This document shows, in pieces, positions 10,401-22,400 of a stretch of DNA of 64,000 bases. Position numbers and translations under genes: made by a program. The stretch spans positions 876,501 through 940,500 of the forward strand of contig JAWNZC010000237.1 in the NCBI GenBank assembly GCA_035771165.1, read 5' to 3'. This DNA comes from Paragorgia papillata (taxonomy: Eukaryota > Cnidaria > Anthozoa > Scleralcyonacea > Coralliidae). The first letter of the stretch is position 1. Each line of letters starts with the position of its first letter. The notes under the pieces were generated by a model. It ran no database searches. It worked only from the letters and a program-made list of their open reading frames with translations, and was not told the DNA's origin.

Positions 10401-13400
10401 TGGTATTTTGTGAACTGGTACTTTGCAAAATGGTACTTTGTGAACTGGTATTTTGTGAGATGGTACTTTGCAAAATGGTACTTTGTGAACTGGTACTTTG
10501 TGAGATGGTACTTTGCAAAATGGTACTTTGTGAACTGGTATTTTGCAAAATGGTACTTTGTGGCTGGTATTTTGTGAGATAGTACTTTGCAAAATGGTAC
10601 TTTGTGAAATGGTACTTTGTGAACTGGTACTTTGCAAAATGGTACTTTGCAAAACATATTTGGTACTTTGTGAAATGGTACTTTGTGAAATGGTACTTTG
10701 CGAAATGGTACTTTACGAAATGGTACTTTACCTAATTGTACTTTGCGAAATGGTACTTTGCGAAATGGTACTTTGTGAAATGGTACTTTGCAAAATGGTG
10801 GTTTGCAAAATGGTACTTTGTGAAATGGTACTTTGCAAAATAGCACTTTGTGAAATGGTACTTTGTGAAATGGTACTTTGCGAAATGGTACTTTGCGAAA
10901 TAGTACTTTATGATGCTTCTTAACCTGACATACACGATCAGGTTTGTTTCACAATACAGACCTTAGCCATGTTAGCCATTAGAAGTGACAGTTGTGGGTC
11001 CATTGAAGTGTTTCCAATAAAATGTCTTGTCTTCAGAGAATATTTCTTGATTAAGTGACGTTGGCCATTTGCAACCTTGAAAGAGAAAACATTTGACAAA
11101 AATTATTACCACTGAGTAAATTAATAAAATACAAAACAATGGACACTCCGAAAAGGGTTAACATTTTTATTCAACGTTTCGACAAACTTGCAGTCAACAT
11201 CAGGAATGATGTTGGTGTTCCATCGGCAGAAACCGTTGCTTAACCACGGAACAAAAAGCTTCTAAGGAACTTGTCATCTTTAAGTACTATTTACAGAATG
11301 AGTGGTCGTTCTGTATCGGGGTATACGCCTATTAAGTTAGCTAAAACTACATCATGTTAAGAGCTGATAAATAAACCTTCGAGGTAAGGTTTAATAGGTT
11401 ACGATTATTAAGTTAGTGATGTGAGCATGCGCTTTGATTTAGCATTAGTCCCACGTTTTATATTCTAAGTGACGTGTCATAAATAGCCGTTCTGATCATC
11501 ATTTGTTATTCAACAAATGTTGTTCTTCAACAACTGTTTGCATCTTCATCTTGTATGAAGACGCTACCAGCGTACCTTACTCAAGATAGTTGAATGCAAA
11601 GTGTCTGTACACTTGCTACAGAACTGCATATCAGTGTCTGTAAAATGTGATACAGAACTGATGTTTTGTTAAACAGTTCTGTATCACATTTACAGACACT
11701 GATATCAGTTCTGTATCGGGGTAAACAGACATTGATTAAACCTTAATTTCTTTTGAATTTTCCTCATGAATTATTAATGAGTTTTAGAAATAATTTTCAA
11801 AAATCATTAATAATTCATGAGGAAAATTCAAAACAAATTAAAGTTTAATCAGTGTCTTTAACTGTGATAAAGATACCTCCTGATTTACATAAACTTTAGC
11901 TTTGATTTTCTCGGCTTAGACAAGGTTATTTTTCAAACTTACTACGCCAATGAACTTACCAAGTGGTTCGTTTTTGAAGCCGTTCAATAAACTCGCAGTT
12001 CGTGTTTTATCAGATATAAAAACACTCGGCTTCGCCTCGTGTGTCTTTATATCTGATAAAACACTCCTGCTCGTTTATTAAACAGTACATCATGTACAGT
12101 ATAATTATGTACGACATCATCATTTAGGTATTATCTTGTACACATAGTAGATCGCGTTACACAAGCATAATTCCTGATGTTGACTGCATGTTAGTCGAAA
12201 CGTTGAATAAAAATGTTAACCCTTTTCGGAGTGTCCATTGTTTTGTATTTTAAAACATTTGAATTGTGTGTTTATTAAGCTGACTTGATAGGAAAAAGTT
12301 ATGAAATTTTTTTTTCTTTACCTTAAAACGTTTTGCAGTGTACATTTGTGCCTCATTCTAGTTCCTTGCATAGCTCTAGTGTCAGTGCTGATAATTGAAA
12401 AGGTTTACACTTGCAGCATTTGTGTATCTGGACATTTATTGTAATATGCAAATTTAACGCAAATTAGGATTTCTGAATTCACTAGAACAAAGATTTCTCC
12501 CCTCCTGAAAACTGTGCACTGTCTAATACTTTTCAATACTCAAGAGTAGCACTAGGGCTGTGCAAGGAACTAGAACGAAGCACCAGTCTACACTGTGAAA
12601 CGTTTTAGAAAGAAAAATTTGATTTTTCATAGCTTTTTCCTACCGAGTCATTTAAGGTGGCTCGCCATTTCATACGCTCATTATCTAATGTTATTCACAA
12701 GTTTAAAGATTTATTAGATAAATATCAAGTAGACCCTACTATGGCAGAACTACTGCAGATACAAAATACCTACCAAAAAGTTCAATTATTTGCTGTTACC
12801 ATGGTAATAATGACGTTGGAACTTTGGTATATTTTCAAATATTGCATAATTGAAGCGGCATGTCTTCAGTTTGCTTCGGTGAAATTTTTTAAAAATTACT
12901 GAGATGATAGATACTGTCGTGGAGAATATCCATGCACAAAATCAAAGATGGTTGTATGGACAGATTTTTCGCTATAAAAATTATCGATTTAAAAAAGTTC
13001 TGTCTTATGAAAATTTTTTAAAATTATATATACTTTAGAAGTTTTTATAAGCTACTTATTTACAAAATTTTAGCAAAATTCACCGAAGAAAACGTCTACA
13101 ATCTAACATCGATGTCGACGCGGTCATAGAATTTCGAATCGACAAGATCGCTATTTACGCATGCGTAGCGATACTATTTCTAGTCACCAGTCCCCTATTG
13201 AAATTACCGTAGGGAGCATTTCCTACCCAAATAATGTAAACAGCTCCTAATTCAACAAATACTCTCATCCCAAACTCAAAAAAATATTTAAACAATACAA
13301 ATTACACAGCCTCCCTCGGCTTTCGGGAACGTTGTATCACTAATATCCCTCAAAGTCATGGTATTACTTAAAATAATTTTTCTAATCTGGTTTCATGGAA

Positions 13401-16400
13401 CTGCGATATCGTCTTACAGAGGATTTCACATAACTTTTGACGATGGCGATCCGAAGTTTGTTCGTTATTTCCGAAGTTAGCTAAGAATTTGGCAAATTCA
13501 TTACGAACTTCGAAACGAAGTACTTGCGAGATTGCGAAGTTTGAAATTGGAGTACCGTAAAGTTCCGAAAGTAACCGCCCCCCCGAAAGTAACCGCCCCC
13601 CGAAAGTAACCGCCCCCAGAAAGTAACCGCCTTTTTTCATGATGCAAAGTAAACGCAAAAGCAGCCGCCTCTCCGAAAGTAACCGCTCCCCGAATGTAAA
13701 CTGCTTTACGTCATCAAGAGTTGTCTATGTCAGCATAAGTTGTTTACATCCTTTTGGCAAGCGCCACTGTGCCGGCTTTAAAAGGTTTCTCGAAGCTATT
13801 CAAAATTTACTTTTTTTTGTTCACGCGTCGGCAAAAGCTGTTTGTCGACAATTCGATCAACGCAAAGAATTTTCCATATTTATTAACTTTCCACAAAACG
13901 CTCAACTTTCAGCTTTGAAATAAATTTATTTGATACATTGAAGTGTTATTGTATTTAGTACGTCAACTTATACCAAAGAAGTACTTTCATCAATTCTCTC
14001 GTTCTAACGGAATTTTCAACCCGAAAAATAGCAACCCCTTGAAAGTACCCCCCCCCCCCCCTCCACAAGGATCCAAAATCCGTAAGTAGCCTACTATCGC
14101 TAGGCCTATAGCCTACTAGGCTAGCTACTATCGGAACTTTACGGTAGTTCAAATCATCAGGTCGATTTGATCCGAGGTCAGCAATTTCAATTTCAAGTCT
14201 ACTATAGTAAATCGATTTGCCGTGAGAGTATCAACTATTAAACTTTATAAAATAGGTTGCGTCTTACGCACGCTGTGATTGGTCAATTACCGTGTTTATA
14301 TCAGGCTATGTAAACACGGTTGTGATGTCACGGCACATTTTTTAGCCTTATTTCATAAAAGAAATAGAAAATGGATGCCCTGTGTTTATATAACCTGATG
14401 CAAACACTCGAGTGAGTTGGGAGAATTCGAAAGTACTTATGTAAACCCTCGCCTACGGCTCGGGTTCACATAAACTTTCAAATTCTCCCAACTCACTCTC
14501 GTGTTTGCATCAGGCTATATAAACACGGGCGGCCATTTTCTATTTCTTAAATACGTTTTCTCATCAAGTTTATCTTTGAATGTTAATATCCATGTCTGAT
14601 TTTTCTTTCATATTTACTCTACGTCCAGCAGGAAACTTCGAAATGATGAAACAACGAACTTCGCAATCTCCTACTACGTAATGAATTTGGCCAACTTTGA
14701 AAATATTAAAACGAACAAACTTCGGAACGCTTTCGAAAAACGTTACGTGAAATCCTTTGTAATCACTATTCTATACAATGAATCAGTTAAAAAGTCTAAA
14801 AAAGAGTTGAAGAAAAACATACCAATCGCCCAAAAAACAATTGAGAAGGATTCTCTGTTTTTGGATAACTGTGGTCCAATACCAGTGAAAAGATTGTGCC
14901 AGGCTCAGTTAGGTTTACACCTCCCTCAAGCGGTAAAAATGACAGACTCTGAACGAAGTAAAAGAATAAAAATAAAATAATAATAGAAATTTTAGTATAA
15001 GATAGATAGGTCTACAACACTTTAAATTACCCGCTTAATTCATAGTTTCGTGTATTATAAGACAAAAATTATATTTGCGTACAAAGAAAAGGAATAATAT
15101 GAATGCAACGTTAAAATAGTAAGTCATTAGTGCATTTTCTTACGGACTATTTAGTCCAAGTTTTGATGTGTGTTATATTCACATAAATTTTAATCATGCA
15201 AACTTAAATTTATCCACGACGTTTTTCAAGTTTGCGTCATGGCGGCATTGTGCCCTTTAGGTCATTACGCTACGTTATAACACGTCCCACACGTTAACCC
15301 ACCTGAATAAGCTGTAACTTCTTGTCGTGGTTCAATTTTCTGTTGAAACTTTCCACATTAATCTTAAAGCTGTCATCTCTTCTGCCAGGTGATAACTAAA
15401 ACAATAGTAGAACGTGTTTGCAAAATAATTTAGTTTAATTCAACTTACTGTATACACAGCGTATCTCGCAGATACCCTTGGCCAGGGATGAGTTGAAACT
15501 TAGGCCTTGTCCACACGTATCCGTTTTCGTTTGAAAACGCAACTTTTTTTATCCGTTTTCAAAAAAAAAACCGCGTCAACAGGAGAAAAGGAAAACGGCG
15601 TTTTCAAAAAGTTCCACTTTGGAGAGCGTCTTCGAAAAGTTCCGTTTTTGATAACCGCTTCATCGTTTACGTGTGGACGGAAGGCCAATCCATGAAAAAA
15701 ATTTGCGTTTTAAAAAAAATCCGGATACGTGAGGACGGGGTTCTTAGAAATTCGAAATGTTCAAATTTAGTCATCTACCCACTTACACACCCATTCACCC
15801 ACACATCCCCCACGACCCACACATCCCCCAAGACCCACACATCCCCCACGACCTACACATCCCTCACGACCCACACATCCCCCACGGCCCACACATCCCC
15901 CACGACCCACACATCCCCCACGGCCCACACTCGACTCGACTCGACTCCGTCGAGTCGACTCGTTCTCTGTTTCGGCAGTATATCTAACCTTACTATATTT
16001 CGTTTAGTTTAGTTTAGTTTAGTCACTCCACTCCACTCCACTCTACTCTACTCTACTCTACTCTACTCTACTTCACTCGAATCTACTCCACCACTCATCC
16101 AACCAACCAGTCCCAAATACCCTTGGACATAGATGAGATGAGTTGAAAAGAAATTCAAAAAAAATGTTCAAATTTAGTTTAAATTTATAGCTTACAAGAT
16201 CATTTGGTTGGCATTCTTTGAGGCTTTCAATCAATATTTCCAAGCATTCTCCAGATCCAAATAATTTCAAAATTGACCTAAAAAATACTGTATATCAAAC
16301 CATAGTACACAACTGTGTATGAATATTACAGAGAGCAGCAAGTACAGTAGAGGACTGGGTGGCTAATCATCCTTACTTGCAGACTGTGGCTGAATTGCGA

Positions 16401-19400
16401 AGGACGCAGATCAACGTGGCCGTGTTGATTTTATGGAGGGAGGAAAACCGGAGAACCCGGCGAAAAACCCTCGAAGCACAGGAGAGATCAACTACAACTC
16501 TACTCACATGAGTCCAAGCCCGACAATTCATTGCATTCTGAGGGGTGATTTATAAGAACACTGAAGGTCATGAAATGTCATAAAAACTGGTTAAAATACA
16601 ACACATTTCAACAATTTTTCGATGTTGTGTTTACTGGGTTGACTTATCACTGTATACGGGTGCTTTTGGCTGACAGGAATGAGGCTGTAACAGTTACTTT
16701 AGCCTAACGAGTAACCTATAATTTGTGAATGGTGATTGATGAGTCAGTTGATGCAAAATTTCCCCATTAAGATTTCTCGGGGGGCTAAAGCCCCTCAACC
16801 CCCCCCCCCCCCCCACGCCCCCTCCCCCATACTCTACGTCTATGGACTTCATAACAACATTAGCTACACGGTAAGCAAACTTTAATATTTTTTTAGTTAG
16901 TTTTGTTTATTACTATAATTTTACTTATATAGTCAACTTGTCATTGCATGTTCGTATTATTTGTCTGGGCTCCCTGTGGGGAATCCTGTCCTTAAAGGTA
17001 AAGAAGCGTGACAAATGAAGAGTAGGACGAAAAACCACACGAAGATTGACATGTTGAAAAGCGCTGGAGCATAGTTTAAGAATCTGCGTAACGGAAAATA
17101 TTTTCATACAGAGCAAAATCACTTACATAACTAACATGAAATGTTCAGCGTCGCAAGGAGTTTTTATGTGCACAGTTTCAAATGATTTCGCTGAACAAAC
17201 TTAGAGATATAACTGGTTTTGCTGCATGTGAAAATATTTTACCCTACACCTGACGTCAGAGACCATCTCATTTACATATCAAACAAATTGAAATATCTTG
17301 AAAACGAAGAGAGATACGAAAAAGTTGTAAAGGAAGTTCTATTACAATTTTATGAGTTCTTTCAAATTAGACAAACTTAATTTTTAGTGCTATTGCCCTT
17401 TAAAGGGCATATGACTCGAGAATTAAGTTTGTCTTACTGAAAAGAACATTTAAAATGATAAAATAACATCTTTTGCAGTTTTTGGTTTCCTTGCTTCGTT
17501 TTTGAGATATTCCAGTTTGTTTGATATGCAAATGACACAACTTTCTACGTCACACGTGCATAATGAGTATTATGAGTTACCGAGAGAAGGTTACATATCT
17601 TTGCTATTGTGAGACGAAATCACTTGGAATTCTACATGTTTGGTGTTGTGGGTAGAAACACGCACATGCTTCCTTTGAGTTAAGCCCATGTTTTCATAAT
17701 AGCAAAGATATGTAACCTTTTCTGATAACTCATTATGCACATGTGACGTAGAAAGTTGTGTCATTTGCATATCAAACAAGCTGGAATATCTCAAAAACGA
17801 AGCAAGGAAACCAAAAATTGCAAAAGATGTTATTTTATCATTTTAAATGTTCTTTTCAATAAGACAAACTTAATTTTCGAGTCATATGCCCTTTAAGTAA
17901 AAAGGTTTTCTTGAAATTTTCAAGGTAGGACTGACTGAAAGAGAGAATAGGAGGAGCAAATCTTGAAATAATATAAGAAATTTTATTATACTTTTTTATT
18001 ATATGGCTGGGTTTGTTTTCGGGTCATTACGCCAAACGGCGCACGCTAATTGGTTGCTGAGAGGTCCGGAAAAAGCCGTAATGCCTCTCGGCACTGTGAG
18101 AGGGCATTACGTCCTTTTTAATGACCTGCAAGTTTTGGCGGGAAAATTACTGAGTTGATTTGAATGAAAATAAAAACGAATTAGATATATTCGTTGGAAA
18201 ATTTTGAACAATAATACGTCCTGAAACATTAGTGTTTCTTTTTATAAAAACTTCTTATTTAAAAGCGCGAAAAATAAAAGCCTAACAGGTGTAAACATGA
18301 AGCGAAACGAACAAGCTCAAAAGTAAGAACTAAGGTGAACAGCGACACCTGATCAAGACAAACGTAGAACTAAAAACAGATAAGAAAACAAACCAAAAGC
18401 CATATAATAAAAGGCTTATTAACCTCGTTTTCTCGGTTTGTACGGGAAAGTATTTGCCCTCAGTTTCTCTCGCACAAACCTCACTCCGTCGCTCGGTCTG
18501 TACTGAAAACCTCAGGCAAATACTTTCCCGTACAGACCTCGAACTCGGTTAATAAGCCTTTAACAATGCCTTGAACATTCGTGTTTTAAGCCCTAATCAA
18601 ACGAGAACGCAAGTCATCGCAAGTTGGCAGTCACGCTATCTCAGCCAGCCGCTCTGAATAGTTTCCCGAAAATATCATGTACCGTGACAAAGTTAAAACT
18701 TGTTTAAAACACTCATGAAACCTTTATTTTGTTAATTTGGGTGTTCGAACGACCGCCACAGAAATTCTGACTGCCAACTTGCGATGACTTGCGTTCTCGT
18801 TTGATTAGGCTTTATGCTGGGCTTTAATTTTTATATCATTCGTTTAATCATTACATTGGTTACAAATTATGTATGTAGTTCTTAATTTAACCTACAGTAA
18901 AAACTTAAAAATTGTTTTATATGAGTGAATAGTCTTCTTTTTCAGCTGAATAAAATTAATTTTATTAGCACTACTACTGAACTGGCCTCTTAATAAATTA
19001 CACTTGCATGCTTACATCAGAAATTTTGCTAGAAATTGTCAAAAGTGAAAAAAGGGTTACCGTAATACAGTAATCAATAAATTCCTACAATCCATTCAAA
19101 GATACATGTAGATGGTTGTACTTATATATAATTATGTTAATACCTTATCAAAATTGACCTTGATGCAATCAACTTTGCAGAACGATCATCTGTCAGTTCA
19201 AGAACAAAAAATGGATTCTATATTTAAAACAAAATGCATGCCAAAAATTGGGTACTGTACACATAAATTACAGCTGTTAAATAATACAGGTGTTTTATAG
19301 TATCCCTACCTCGAGGGTGTGGCAGATAGCAACCTAAACAATCTTAATTATAAAATAACATTTTGAAAACAAGCGCGGCGATTGGTTGAAAGCCGTGTTT

Positions 19401-22400
19401 CTATAACTTTATGGAAACACGGCAAGGTCCACGCCATTCAATACACCATCCTACGCCATTATGAAGAGTAAGGAGAATTTACGCTTTGATGCAGTGATTA
19501 TTTTTCCGTTCTATACCTATTTTCAACAGGTTATTTTATAAAGGAAATAGAAAACATTTTTTCCGTGTTCCCATAGAGTTATATAGAAACACTTGTGGAA
19601 GTTTGGGAGAACTCGAAATAGCGTGCAAACACTCGCCCTGCGGGCTCGTGTTCCCACTACAATTTCTCATTCTCCGGCAAACATCCACTCGTGTTTCTAT
19701 AACTCTATGGAAACACGGAAAATGTTTTCTATTTCTTAAATAATACTAATATAGGGGACTACTCGCAAAAGCCCTCTGGATTTCTTTAGTTCTCCATCCA
19801 ATATGTATACTTGTTATAATTCTATATATCTAATAATATTCAAAAATTTATTGTAGACATATTGGAAAATAAATTGAATTGAAACTTATATTTCTGAAAC
19901 TTATATTACTGTACCTGAATGTTATGTTGTAATAGAGCAGTTTTGTCTAAATCTATTTTAAAAATTGAGCAGATTGACAGGAGTTCCTAGAAAAAAAGCA
20001 ATATACTGATTGAGAATACATTTTGATTATAAACAGAAGAGCCAGAGTACAGCTCAGGAGATTGGAGAGATGCACATGGAGTCCACATAGCCCTATTGTA
20101 GCGTGTTTTTGGGCCATAGTGAAGAGACTTTCTTCTCTGATTCTGGAACAACTTTATTGACAAACGAGATTGAACAACTGAACGTTACAAACGTCTTCTC
20201 TAGCTACATCGCACCTTCGGTTCTCACATCTCGGTCACTCAGTCTCACAACTCTCGCTTCTAAAATCTAACCTAATACATCGAATTGCTGTGTTTATATA
20301 TCTTACATTTCAGCGACAGTCAGCTTGCTGAATCACGGTCATTACGTCAGTCCTTACGTAGGAACAAACTGCGTGGTTATTCACCAAATGAATACCTTCT
20401 TTGCCAAATACGTTATACAAACATTATCTACGTCAATGTATTATGTAAAACTAATGATCTGGAAACCTACTTACAAGAATGCGGATACAAACCCACGCTA
20501 GAGATTACACATTTTAACGCCTTAGTAAAGTTAAGTTATAACAACCGCAACACTATAATAGCATATATTACAAGTAATATTTGGCATTTCACTCGATTTA
20601 ATAAACTGGATGTACATGTACTAGGTCATTTTGGTGAAGGAAAATTTCGAGTGTAGAATATATACATTATAAGACCAAACAAGTCTTAAACTTAAAGTTC
20701 CTTTATGTCTTGAAACAAGCTCTTTCAAAGGTTCCTATTTTAACCGGATTGTTAATCTATGGGACTCAGTGTGTAAAACAGCTCCGCCTGCACGCGCAAT
20801 TTTAATCTCGCAAGTTGTTACAGCATTGTTGCTTGAACAATGCTGTAACAACTTGTTGACATATGTGAACAACATTGATAAATGAACAACATTGTTCATC
20901 ATTGTTTCAACAAGTTGTTACAGCTTGATGAAACAACAACCGTTGTTCACGCATGTTGTAACAACCGAAGAACATGTTGATACATCAACCATGTTCACCG
21001 TTGTTGTAACATTGTTGTTCATCGTTGTTATTTCGTCATGCTGTTACAACATGTTGTATCATGTGCGAACAACGTTGTTGGCTATAAAAATGTGCTGTTG
21101 GAACAACTTGTTCATGACTGTTGATTTATCCGTGAACCAGTTGTTCGAGTTCACCATAAGTGAACAATTTGTTGACAACTTGTTCACGGCGAGCAGCACA
21201 ACATTGTTCACGGCGAGCAGCACAACATTGTTCATGCCTGTTAACAACCGTGAACAAGTTATGCATTTTTACGCTTGTAGTAGCTTCGAGACCATATCTA
21301 CTTTCAAGAACTTTCTTCGTCGAACATATTCTACTTTACTTCTTTCAGTTTTTTATATAGACATGCCATGTACTTGGTCTCTTGTACGTACGTGACTGTC
21401 CTTGTCACAGAGATTAGTTGCTGTAATAGAGGGGGGTGCCTCGCATGGGCTAATACCCTTATAGAAAAAACAGTACAGTTATACTGTAGGCATGTCACAT
21501 GCCTGTGTCATGCCTGTGTCAAGTATGTTTGAATGAATAATTTGAGATACAGGACTGTGACATGCATGTGGCAAGCTTGGCCATGAGTGTAATATACTGG
21601 TCATTACAAGCCAGTGACAAGCTTGGAATAAAATTTGCAGGCCAGCAACAAGCATTTTCAAGCCAGCTTGGAAGAAAATTTTCATGCCAGCAACAAGCTT
21701 GGAATAAAATTTGCAGGTCAGTGACAAGCTTGGCATAAAATTTGCAGGCCAGTGACAAGCTTGCAATAAAAATTTGCAAGCCAGTGACAAGCTTGCAATA
21801 AAATTTTCATGCCAGTGACAAGCTTGCAATAAAATTTGCAAGCCAGTGACAAGCTTGCAATAAAAATTTGCAAGCCAGTGACAAGCTTGGAATAAAAGTT
21901 GCAAGCCAGCAACAAGCTTGAAATAAAATTTTCAAGCCAGTGACAAGCTTGGAATAAAATTTTCATGCCAGCAACAAGCTTCGAATAAAATTTGCAGGTC
22001 AGTGGCAAGCTTGGAATAAAACTTTCAAGCCAGTTACAAGCTTGGAACAAAATTTGCAAGGCAGTGAAAACTTGCAAGCCATTAGACCCGTTTGCACCTT
22101 TCCCACTGAGTTCTATCTACTTGCATGTCTTTTATTTATTTAATTTCTTCATTTTCTGTTGTTATTTGTATGTAGTTCCCAATAAAGTTATTAAAAAAAA
22201 CCAACAACAAAAAAACTGGGACCAGTTGCAAAAAATGCAACATCAAGGCCTTCCAGAAGGTCCTGGTTTGGTCTTATAATGTATATATTCTACACTCGAA
22301 ATTTTCCTTCATCAAAATTATCTAGCCCTATAATAGACTGGTTATTATTTACAGAAGAGGCTGAAAATTAAATAATCCAAAATAAAATAATGTTTGACCC

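Noticed and set aside
10170..10935. Long overlapping ORFs on both strands (up to 199 codons)
   Set aside because: They are translations of a 15-bp tandem repeat; the reading frames stay open only because the unit is a multiple of three.
12657..12902. Possible TTAA transposon end (TTAAGGTGGCTCG) with an 81-codon ORF
   Set aside because: I found no inverse terminus nearby, and the ORF has no recognisable domain.
13205..13290. Candidate for the missing TRMT11 exon (minus strand, ...VYIIW before a GTAGGA)
   Set aside because: The donor position fits, but the residues do not match the expected YFGRW region.
14681..14980. 99-codon Lys-rich ORF
   Set aside because: It overlaps an old inverted repeat (13430-13540 with 14640-14730), has no domain and does not fit TRMT11.
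20892..21395. 167-codon ORF
   Set aside because: It lies almost entirely in the GTTGTTCA MITE; the same peptide appears in frame in the other copies because of the repeated words.
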